Below are positions 6,985 to 13,077 of a DNA stretch of 13,077 bases, in pieces (the stretch's first letter is position 1; every line of letters begins with the position of its first letter). The DNA is from Flammeovirgaceae bacterium (lineage in GTDB: Bacteria > Bacteroidota > Bacteroidia > Cytophagales > Cyclobacteriaceae): contig QIEB01000313.1 in NCBI GenBank assembly GCA_003229495.1, forward strand, positions 1 through 13,077, read 5' to 3'. Under the pieces are notes generated by a model. It did no database searches. It saw nothing but the letters and a program-made list of their open reading frames with translations, and was not told the origin of the DNA. The position numbers and the translations under genes are program-made.

Positions 6985-8628
6985 CTACAAAATTTTTGTT
7001 TTCTCCTTCAGCAATACATTTAATATCGAATGATTCAGTGAATAATCTACCGCCAGATCAATCACATGTACTCCATCGTCATCCAGGCATTTATCCAGGG
7101 TGGTTTTAAACTCTTCATCACTTTTCGGCCGGTGGCCAAAGGCCCCAAAGCTCTCTGCATATTGGATAAAATCAGGGTTTTGGTAGTCCAGGCCAAAATT
7201 AGCAAAACCCATACCCTCCTGTTTCCACTTTATCATACCATAAGCGCTGTCATTTAGAATGATCACCACCAGATTTTGCCGCAACCGCACCGCAGTTTCA
7301 AGCTCTTGGGAATTCATCATAAATCCGCCATCGCCATTTACAGAAATCACTTTTCGATCAGGATACAATATTTTGGCAAGTATTGCTGATGGCAATCCGG
7401 CTCCCATGGTGGCTAATGCATTGTCTAACAATAAGGTATTGGGTTGATAACATTCATAGTTTCTAGCAAACCATATTTTATACACCCCATTGTCTAAAGT
7501 GACGATTCCATCATCCGGCAATGATTCCCGAACTATTTGCACCAAACGTTGTGGAAGTATGGGAAAACGCTTGTCCTTCGAATACTTGGATAAGTGGTCT
7601 TCCACATTGATTTTTACCCGATCAAAATACGATAGGTCCCAATTACTGAGGTCATTAACCGCTTTGGACAACTTCTGTATAGTATCAGCGATATCACCTT
7701 CAATCACCAGTTGGGGGAAGTAAACATCATCAATTTCTGCCGGGAAAAAGTTAACGTGAATGACTTTGGTTCCGTTTGCTTGCATAAAAAATGGAGGTTT
7801 TTCTATGATATCATGGCCTACATTAATGATCAAGTCAGCACTGTCAATGGCTGCGTGTATAAAATCGTTTGCTGATAGCGCGGCAGTACCCATGAAATTG
7901 GAATGGCGTTCATCCACCACCCCCTTACCCATCTGAGTGGTAAAAAACGGGATGTCTGTTTTATGGATAAAGTCTGATAATGCCAGGCTTGTTCGTTCGC
8001 GGTTTGCAGCAGCTCCGATTAGCAGTAACGGCATTTTTGATTCCTCAATCATTTGAGCAGCACTGGTTATGGTAATGTTATCTGCCACGGGCTTTCGGTT
8101 CTCTACCACTTCAAAAACCCGTTCTTTACCAATTTCTTCAGCAGCGATATCCTCCGGAAACTCCAGGTGAACCGCCCCTGGCCGTTCTTCCATAGCCACC
8201 CGAAAGGCTTCTCTTACCATTGCCGGTATTCTATTTCCATCAACTATTTGTCTTGAATACTTGGTAATGGGCCGCATCAATTCTACAATATCCACAATTT
8301 GAAAACGTCCTTGCTTGGATTGTTTAATGGGCTTTTGCCCGGTGATCATCATCATGGGCATGGCTCCCAATTGTGCATAGGCGGCTGGTGTGGTAAAATT
8401 GGTAGCACCTGGACCTAGAGTGGATAGACAAACTCCGGGTTTACCAGTAAGCCGCCCATAGGTTGCCGCCATAAATCCGGCCCCTTGTTCATGGCGGGTA
8501 AGCACCAGCTTTATGCTGGAGTTTTTAAGGGAATCCAGGAAATCAAGGTTTTCTTCCCCGGGAATTCCAAAAATGTATTCAACGCCTTCATTTTCCAGCG
8601 CATTAATAAATAAATCAGAGGCTTTCAT
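6985..8628 (-). CDS. Acetolactate synthase-type thiamine-diphosphate enzyme (large subunit)
   Basis: This 547-residue protein has the three-domain fold of the pyruvate oxidase/acetolactate synthase family. The N-terminal domain carries catalytic Glu47 in RHEQGA and the STLGPGATN motif (69-77). A central domain spans about 185-325. The C-terminal domain holds the thiamine-diphosphate/Mg motif, starting GDGGF at 432-436 and ending ND at 459-460, then YGMIKWKQEG (463-472). It most resembles the large-subunit-only, catabolic-type acetolactate synthases, which condense two pyruvates to acetolactate and CO2. The gene is not next to a regulatory subunit, a ketol-acid reductoisomerase or an acetolactate decarboxylase, so valine/isoleucine or acetoin synthesis is not supported by context. 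Pairing with an aldehyde dehydrogenase suggests that it may act on another 2-oxo acid and release an aldehyde or ketol; that is inference. It is the first gene of the operon, and the ATG at 8628 is the only sensible start. Confidence 0.9.
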   Translation of the reverse strand: MKASDLFINALENEGVEYIFGIPGEENLDFLDSLKNSSIKLVLTRHEQGAGFMAATYGRLTGKPGVCLSTLGPGATNFTTPAAYAQLGAMPMMMITGQKPIKQSKQGRFQIVDIVELMRPITKYSRQIVDGNRIPAMVREAFRVAMEERPGAVHLEFPEDIAAEEIGKERVFEVVENRKPVADNITITSAAQMIEESKMPLLLIGAAANRERTSLALSDFIHKTDIPFFTTQMGKGVVDERHSNFMGTAALSANDFIHAAIDSADLIINVGHDIIEKPPFFMQANGTKVIHVNFFPAEIDDVYFPQLVIEGDIADTIQKLSKAVNDLSNWDLSYFDRVKINVEDHLSKYSKDKRFPILPQRLVQIVRESLPDDGIVTLDNGVYKIWFARNYECYQPNTLLLDNALATMGAGLPSAILAKILYPDRKVISVNGDGGFMMNSQELETAVRLRQNLVVIILNDSAYGMIKWKQEGMGFANFGLDYQNPDFIQYAESFGAFGHRPKSDEEFKTTLDKCLDDDGVHVIDLAVDYSLNHSILNVLLKEKTKIL

Positions 8629-8744
8629 TAAAGGTGTTTTGGTAGGTGATCAATTAGGGAAATCTTCCTTTATTAAGGCATGACTAATTACAATTTTTTT
8701 CTTGAATTATTTTAATTTACTACCAAAACCTGCATTAATTCCAT
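8629..8744. other. Spacer between the M81 gene and the three-gene operon
   Basis: This 116-base AT-rich gap separates two minus-strand units: the M81 gene ends at 8745 and the thiamine-diphosphate enzyme gene starts at 8628. It is long enough to hold a terminator for the first unit and a promoter for the second, but neither shows a clear consensus. The two units are treated as separate operons because of this gap, though read-through cannot be excluded. Confidence 0.35.
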
Positions 8745-10331
8745 TTAGATATCATCCAACGGATAGATCGGGCGTTTGATCCTTTTCCATTCAAAACTAG
8801 AAAGGTCTGCGGAAACGTACCCCGGGGTGGCGCTCATGATGTAGTGATACACACTTTCGGGATATTGAGGTCTGAAGGCAAAGCTACCTTTGCAAACAGT
8901 CATCTGGTAGTTTTCAGGGTAAATACCCATACCCCTAACATTGGTCTGGTCATTAGGTCCAATTCGTTTGGTATTCAAAAGAATGGTGAGCTCTTTTACA
9001 TCAATACGGGCGGCTTTATGCCAGTCATCTCCCTCTTTTGACACCCGGGTTACCTCTCCGGTAATTGTCACCGGTGGACCATAAACCGGGTTTGACTTTC
9101 CTCCTACATCAAGGGTAATTGTGGCGCCCTTGCCGGCATCGTATGCTTTTAATGCCGATTCCGGATCATAAATCTGTACAAAAGCAGAATCAACATTTTG
9201 TTTTAGGATCTCTCGCAAAAGATGAGTGCCATCACCTGCTCCGCCTCCGCCAATGTTGTCACCTCCGTCAGAGATGGCCACCGGTTTTTCAGACTGTTTG
9301 GCCAGACGAATGGTTTCAGCGGCTCCGGGGAGGTCTATCCAGTAGTCTTTGCGAAACGAAAACATCAACTCCCCCAGCTCGTCGGCCAGTTTTTGAGCCA
9401 GCTCACGGTCCCCGTCTACGGTAACCATCACACCGGCCCCTGCGGTGGGAACGTCTTGCTGCATAAATCCCTGGGCGGGGCAACAAGTCAGTACTCCGGG
9501 TATGGTTCGTTGCATTACCCTGGCCCGGTCGTAGACTTGTTTGATAGGCATGTCGGCGGTCACTACGTTCAGTGGAGGACCAATCAGCAGCGGGATGTGT
9601 TTTAAGGCAATAACCGGTTTTAAGTTACCCAATAAAGTTCCCATCAAAATGGCGCCCACTTCATATCCCACATCATAGGCGTCAATATGAGGATAGGTAC
9701 GGTAGATGCTCACTGCATCGGCATTCCGGGCCATCTTCTCAGTCAGGGTACTATGAAGGTCCAGGGTAAACACTATGGGCACATCCGGGCCTACTTTATT
9801 GCGTATGATCTCAAGAGTGTCTCCTTCCAGGTCATCATGACCGGCGGTAACCCCAGCCCCATGCATGCTTACATATATGCCATCAACTTCATATTGATCC
9901 AGTGTATTAAGTATATGACCGGTGACGTAGTCAAAAACTTCTTCAGTCATCAGACGAAAATCTCCTTTTACAGATATGGAACCCACCAGTTCCACATCGA
10001 ACATTTCTGCCAGGTCAAGGAAACCGTCCAGAGAAGTTCCCGGTATTCCGTGTACCATAGCTTTGACGTTAAGCATATCATTGCCGTAAACCGCATTTTC
10101 CTTTACCATATCTAAAGTGTGACTTTCAGGAATAAAGGTGTTGGTTTCATCAAAGAACTTGGCCACCATGATTCTTTTGCCAGGGCCTTGATTTTTCTGA
10201 AGTGATTTTGCGCATCCGCCGGTACTGGTTGCCAGGGCGGCAATGCCCGCGGTTTTTAAAAACTTCCTCCGGGTTGATTGTGCTTTTTTTCTCATTTCTA
10301 GTGCTTTTTCGGCTGATTCAGAGTATTCCAT
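8745..10331 (-). CDS. M81-family (MlrC-like) metallopeptidase, Tat-exported probable lipoprotein
   Basis: The gene encodes 528 residues from ATG 10331. A longer GTG start at 10394 would overlap the upstream gene by 77 bases, so it is disfavoured; ATG 10295 is possible. A twin-arginine signal (TRRKFLKTAGIAALA, 20-34) ends in a lipobox-like TGGC with Cys40, implying Tat export and lipid anchoring. The M81 core follows: DETNTF with probable catalytic Glu62, SMHGA with His157, DLH with Asp191 and His193, and TYPHID with His215. These match in order and spacing the metal and catalytic residues of MlrC, the zinc enzyme that cleaves linearised microcystin. The C-terminal domain (about 330-528) has ISDGGDNIGGGGAGDGTH (353-370), typical of the family. 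Most relatives are cytoplasmic and of unknown substrate, possibly peptides, lactams or related amides. Microcystin should not be assumed. The gene overlaps the RraA gene by 14 bases, so the two are probably translated together. Confidence 0.9.
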   Translation of the reverse strand: MEYSESAEKALEMRKKAQSTRRKFLKTAGIAALATSTGGCAKSLQKNQGPGKRIMVAKFFDETNTFIPESHTLDMVKENAVYGNDMLNVKAMVHGIPGTSLDGFLDLAEMFDVELVGSISVKGDFRLMTEEVFDYVTGHILNTLDQYEVDGIYVSMHGAGVTAGHDDLEGDTLEIIRNKVGPDVPIVFTLDLHSTLTEKMARNADAVSIYRTYPHIDAYDVGYEVGAILMGTLLGNLKPVIALKHIPLLIGPPLNVVTADMPIKQVYDRARVMQRTIPGVLTCCPAQGFMQQDVPTAGAGVMVTVDGDRELAQKLADELGELMFSFRKDYWIDLPGAAETIRLAKQSEKPVAISDGGDNIGGGGAGDGTHLLREILKQNVDSAFVQIYDPESALKAYDAGKGATITLDVGGKSNPVYGPPVTITGEVTRVSKEGDDWHKAARIDVKELTILLNTKRIGPNDQTNVRGMGIYPENYQMTVCKGSFAFRPQYPESVYHYIMSATPGYVSADLSSFEWKRIKRPIYPLDDI

Positions 10332-11118
10332 ATTTTTTGAAGGTTGCCTCCACCCCAGCTCCGGAACGCAATTCATCGCGTACTTTACTTTCACCCTGTA
10401 TCTTTTCCCAGGCCTTATTAATCACTTCTTCTACTATTTCCTGAGGTACTACCACAATACCATCCACATCCCCGAAAACAAGATCTCCTGGATTAACCCG
10501 GATACCACCGCACTCTACCGGCACATCGTACTCTTTGGCATCCATACGGCCCAAGGAATCATATGGAGATAGTCCCTTGCAGAAAGTAGGAAACTTTAAT
10601 TCCATGATCTCATTATAGTCCCTGGCACCACCGTCAATAATGACCCCTGACATTTTGCGGCCTACTGCTGCATTGGTTAACAGGCCGCCCCAGAAGGCCG
10701 ACAATTCCCGGGCATTACATTGCGCGATGATAATATGTCCCTCATTGGCGCTGTCAATCAGCTGCATTTCTTTCTGGAACGGGTACTCTGGTACCTCTGC
10801 TACTGTTTCAACATAGATGGTAATCGCCTCCCCCCAGGTCCGCATGGAGGGATCGAGCGGCTTAATAGCGGGATCCATACATTGGACCCTTACACCCATG
10901 CCATCCATGACATCCTGTAGCACTGCGCTGAAGCACTGGTCCAATTTGTCCTTATATTTTAGGTACCGGGATTTCGGTTTTCTTGGGGCTTTTCCTATAG
11001 AGATTGCACTAAAAACTTCGGTTGGGTTGATCACCGAAGCACCCACCCCAGTCCCAAGAACTGTGGCGCTGCGTTCCAGGAATTTCCTTCTATTTAAGCT
11101 CTTTTTGTTTTCGTTCAT
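10318..11118 (-). CDS. RraA-family protein with Tat signal peptide
   Basis: The gene encodes 266 residues from ATG 11118; an in-frame TTG at 11133 would add only five residues and is less likely. A twin-arginine signal (NRRKFLERSATVLG, 9-22) leads into a hydrophobic stretch ending near Ala39, and no lipobox Cys is present. The mature part is an RraA/HMG-aldolase-like domain, with GGLLTNAA (144-151) and IDGGARD (161-167) matching the metal- and substrate-binding G-x-LL...DGxxRD pattern, plus the late VNPGDLVFGDVDG (208-220). Relatives include 4-hydroxy-4-methyl-2-oxoglutarate/oxaloacetate aldolases and the RNase E regulator RraA. An exported copy cannot regulate RNase E, so an aldolase or lyase role outside the cytoplasm is more plausible, though unproven. 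It is the first gene of the pair with the M81 protein. Upstream at 11198-11226 is a poor promoter-like match (TTGACA, then TATTCCTTG). Confidence 0.88.
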   Translation of the reverse strand: MNENKKSLNRRKFLERSATVLGTGVGASVINPTEVFSAISIGKAPRKPKSRYLKYKDKLDQCFSAVLQDVMDGMGVRVQCMDPAIKPLDPSMRTWGEAITIYVETVAEVPEYPFQKEMQLIDSANEGHIIIAQCNARELSAFWGGLLTNAAVGRKMSGVIIDGGARDYNEIMELKFPTFCKGLSPYDSLGRMDAKEYDVPVECGGIRVNPGDLVFGDVDGIVVVPQEIVEEVINKAWEKIQGESKVRDELRSGAGVEATFKKYGIL

Positions 11119-11240
11119 GATTTGGTCCTTCAAATTGTGTGGTACTGTTCTGGACGAAATGTATGGTTTTAACTAACACAAGACTAAGAATATATATCAA
11201 GGAATAATATATTAAAAAAATGTCAATATATTTAGCGTTG

Positions 11241-11336
11241 GAGCAAGAGAGCAATAGAGCAAGAGAGCAATAGAGCAAGAGAGCAAGAGAGCAAGAGAAC
11301 AATAGAGCAATAGAATAATAGAGCAATAGAATAATA
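11241..11336. repeat. 8-bp tandem repeat, 12 copies
   Basis: Twelve consecutive 8-base units run without interruption. Three variants occur: A = GAGCAAGA, B = GAGCAATA, C = GAATAATA. The order is A B A B A A A b B C B C, where b is GAACAATA. The alternation at both ends (ABAB and BCBC) shows a second-level 16-base period, as expected from duplication of unit pairs. The array lies between divergent genes, 23 bases before the ATG of the cytochrome lipoprotein gene and about 120 bases upstream of the RraA gene. It is a minisatellite-like array that could change copy number by slippage. The minus strand across it has an open frame rich in Leu/Cys/Ser, which is a by-product of the repeat and not a gene. 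Confidence 0.93.
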
Positions 11337-11359
11337 GATTAACGATTTGTGATTTGAAT

Positions 11360-13077
11360 ATGTACAGGAAGTTAACAATTACAGGAATTATCGGGCTGGT
11401 TTTATCAGTGTGGCTGATCGGTTGTAATCAAGTGGAGTTGCCACCGGGCGATCCCGATAATGGCGGATTATTTTTACCTGATGGCTTTGAGGCTGTAGTG
11501 GTGGTGGACAGTATAGGGTCGGCACGTCATCTGGCGGTGAATGACAATGGAGATATATACGTCAAACTGCGTTATCCCGGTCCGTCGGGTGAGAATGTAG
11601 CCATGCGTGATACTGATAACGACGGGAAGGCTGATAGAATTGAACTGTTTGGAAACTATAGTGAGGTAGGGGCCTATGGAACTGCCATGCGTATCTATCA
11701 GGGGTATCTATATTTTAGTACTGCAGGGAGGGTCATGAGACACAAACTGTCTCCGGGAAAACTTATCCCAGAGGATACTGCAGAAGTAATTGTTATAGAT
11801 GATTATAAGAATGCTGTGCATGGTTACGAACACATCGCTAAGCCAATAACTTTCGATCAGGAGGGCCACCTTTATGTACCTTTCGGCGCCCCGGGAGATG
11901 TTTGTCAGGAAAATAAAAGAAGGCCGGGAGAGGCTGGCCAGGACCCTTGTCCACAGCTGGAATGGCACGGCGGTGTATGGCAGTTCGATGCCAATAAAAC
12001 CGGTCAATTGCAAAAAGATGGATATCGATATGCTACCGGAATAAGGAGTATAGTGGGTATGGAATGGAACCCTGTGGACAATACCCTTTACGCTCTTCAA
12101 CATGGTCGTGATAATATGCACCGAATGTGGCCGGATTTATATTCGCGCTGGCAAAGCGCCATGTTGCCTGCTGAGGAATTCTTAAAGGTAACCGAGGGTT
12201 CCAATGCAGGGTGGCCCTATTACTACTACGACCAAATGCAGGGAAAAAAACTGCTGGGCCCGGAATATGGTGGTGACGGCAAAAAAGAAGGCAATGGTGA
12301 TGAATATCTTCAGCCCTTAATAGGATTTCCAGGTCATTGGGCGCCTAATGATTTACATTTCTATCAGGGAGATCAGTTTCCGGAGCATTATAAAGACGGT
12401 GCGTTCATTGCTTTTCATGGGTCTACCATACGGGACCCCTATCCTCAAGCGGGATATTTTATTGGCTTTGTGCCTTTCAAAGATGGGGCTCCATCAGGAC
12501 CCTGGGAGGTATTTGCGGATGGTTTTTCAAAAGTAGATACTATAATAACCACCAGTCAAGCGGGCTATCGTCCCATGGGTATTGCCATGGGACCGGATGG
12601 ATCGCTGTATATCAGTGAAAGTGAAGAGGGAAAAATCTGGCGGATCATGTTTAAGGGTGATAAAAATTCATTTGGTCCTGTACAACTGGCCAAAATGGAG
12701 CAACGGAAACAGCAACCAAATATTAAAATGCCAGACGAAGTGTCAGATGACCTGACGCCGATAAGAGCAGAGGCCGGTGCCAGGATCTATAATCACCACT
12801 GTAGTGCCTGTCACATGGCTGATGGCAAAGGCGATGGGATCAGGTTCCCTCCGCTTGACGGATCAGAGTGGGTAACCGGAAATAAAAGAAAATTGATTGA
12901 AATATTACTCAATGGATTGGAAGGTACAATTACCGTAAAAGGAGAATCATTTCTTGGCACCATGCCTCCTTTGCCCTATTTATCAGACCAGGAGATATCC
13001 CAGGTGCTTACATATATCCGGATGAATTATGATAACGATGCGGTGGAGGTGCGGGAGGATGAGGTGAGAAGAGTACG
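11360..13077 (+). CDS. PQQ-sugar-dehydrogenase-like propeller fused to cytochrome c, lipoprotein (3' truncated)
   Basis: The frame is open from ATG 11360 to the right edge, giving 572 codons without a stop. A short signal ends in LIGC with Cys22, a lipobox, so the protein is probably lipid-anchored outside the cytoplasm. Residues about 40-440 form a beta-propeller of the soluble glucose/sorbosone dehydrogenase type: GDIYVKL, RSIVGMEW (229-236), HGRDNM (248-253), GSNAGWPYY (280-288), and RPMGIAMGPDGSLYISES (from 404). A mono-haem cytochrome c domain follows, with CSACH at 481-485 and probable axial Met535 in TMPPL. In this family the propeller binds PQQ and oxidises a sugar or alcohol, and the fused haem takes the electrons. 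PQQ binding is assumed from homology, and the substrate is unknown. The protein may end soon after the edge or carry a further domain. It is divergent from the RraA/M81 pair. Confidence 0.88.
   Translation, partial: MYRKLTITGIIGLVLSVWLIGCNQVELPPGDPDNGGLFLPDGFEAVVVVDSIGSARHLAVNDNGDIYVKLRYPGPSGENVAMRDTDNDGKADRIELFGNYSEVGAYGTAMRIYQGYLYFSTAGRVMRHKLSPGKLIPEDTAEVIVIDDYKNAVHGYEHIAKPITFDQEGHLYVPFGAPGDVCQENKRRPGEAGQDPCPQLEWHGGVWQFDANKTGQLQKDGYRYATGIRSIVGMEWNPVDNTLYALQHGRDNMHRMWPDLYSRWQSAMLPAEEFLKVTEGSNAGWPYYYYDQMQGKKLLGPEYGGDGKKEGNGDEYLQPLIGFPGHWAPNDLHFYQGDQFPEHYKDGAFIAFHGSTIRDPYPQAGYFIGFVPFKDGAPSGPWEVFADGFSKVDTIITTSQAGYRPMGIAMGPDGSLYISESEEGKIWRIMFKGDKNSFGPVQLAKMEQRKQQPNIKMPDEVSDDLTPIRAEAGARIYNHHCSACHMADGKGDGIRFPPLDGSEWVTGNKRKLIEILLNGLEGTITVKGESFLGTMPPLPYLSDQEISQVLTYIRMNYDNDAVEVREDEVRRV

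Noticed and set aside
6985..8628. Sulfoacetaldehyde acetyltransferase or oxalyl-CoA decarboxylase as the identity of the thiamine enzyme.
   Set aside because: The RHEQGA, STLGPGATN and YGMIKWKQ patterns resemble acetolactate synthase more closely, and no sulfonate or oxalate genes are nearby.
10332..10394. GTG start at 10394 for the M81 protein, adding 21 residues.
   Set aside because: It would overlap the RraA gene by 77 bases and push the Tat motif far from the N-terminus; ATG 10331 fits better.
11198..11226. Possible promoter for the RraA/M81 pair: TTGACA (minus strand), 17 bases, then TATTCCTTG.
   Set aside because: The -7 part fits the Bacteroidota TAnnTTTG consensus poorly, and in such AT-rich DNA the match is not persuasive enough to list as a feature.
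11090..11326. Minus-strand open frame encoding a Leu/Cys/Ser-rich, membrane-like peptide.
   Set aside because: Its sequence is the translation of the 8-base tandem repeat (24 bases give 8 residues), and it overlaps the start of the RraA gene. It is a repeat artefact.
11708..12121. Minus-strand open frame of 137 residues.
   Set aside because: It is antisense to the propeller/cytochrome c gene, whose plus-strand frame is open throughout with clear motifs.
1..13077. Search for CRISPR arrays, toxin-antitoxin pairs, defence genes, transposases and tRNAs.
   Set aside because: None was recognised. The only direct repeat array is the spacer-less 8-base tandem, which is not CRISPR.

Overview
The window looks like chromosome from a member of the Bacteroidota, probably a free-living and possibly marine Cytophagia-like or related lineage. 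The main clue is a secreted protein with two HYR domains and a C-terminal type IX secretion (T9SS) sorting domain. Other hints are weak Shine-Dalgarno sequences, moderate G+C, a VPS10/sortilin-type BNR-repeat protein, and a lipoprotein fusing a PQQ-sugar-dehydrogenase-like propeller to cytochrome c. I see no tRNA, rRNA, CRISPR array, insertion sequence or phage gene.

Layout. (1) 3-2105, plus strand: C-terminal 700 residues of a BNR/Asp-box beta-propeller protein, cut by the left edge. (2) 2156-3812, minus strand and convergent with it: an HYR-domain T9SS cargo protein whose signal peptide lies in a different frame from the rest, so it carries an apparent one-base frameshift near 3617. (3) 4040-8628, minus strand: a tight three-gene operon, transcribed as acetolactate-synthase-type thiamine-diphosphate enzyme, aldehyde dehydrogenase, then membrane-anchored FMN/Fe-S glutamate-synthase-domain protein, with gaps of only 11 and 3 bases. 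(4) 8745-11118, minus strand: a Tat-exported RraA-family protein followed, with a 14-base overlap, by a Tat-exported probable lipoprotein of the M81 (MlrC) metallopeptidase family. (5) 11119-11359: a divergent spacer holding twelve copies of an 8-base tandem repeat. (6) 11360-13077, plus strand: the propeller/cytochrome c lipoprotein, cut by the right edge.

How the genes may work together. The three-gene operon reads as a cytoplasmic pathway in which a 2-oxo acid is condensed or decarboxylated and an aldehyde is oxidised. There is no acetolactate decarboxylase or isoleucine/valine gene beside it, and its substrate is unknown. The RraA/M81 pair and the divergent cytochrome lipoprotein all carry export signals, so they may form an extracytoplasmic module that hydrolyses or oxidises a small molecule. 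These functional links are inference. The individual family assignments are mostly secure.

No stretch longer than 300 bases lacks a gene. The largest spacers are 3813-4039 (AT-rich, no convincing element) and 11119-11359 (tandem repeat).
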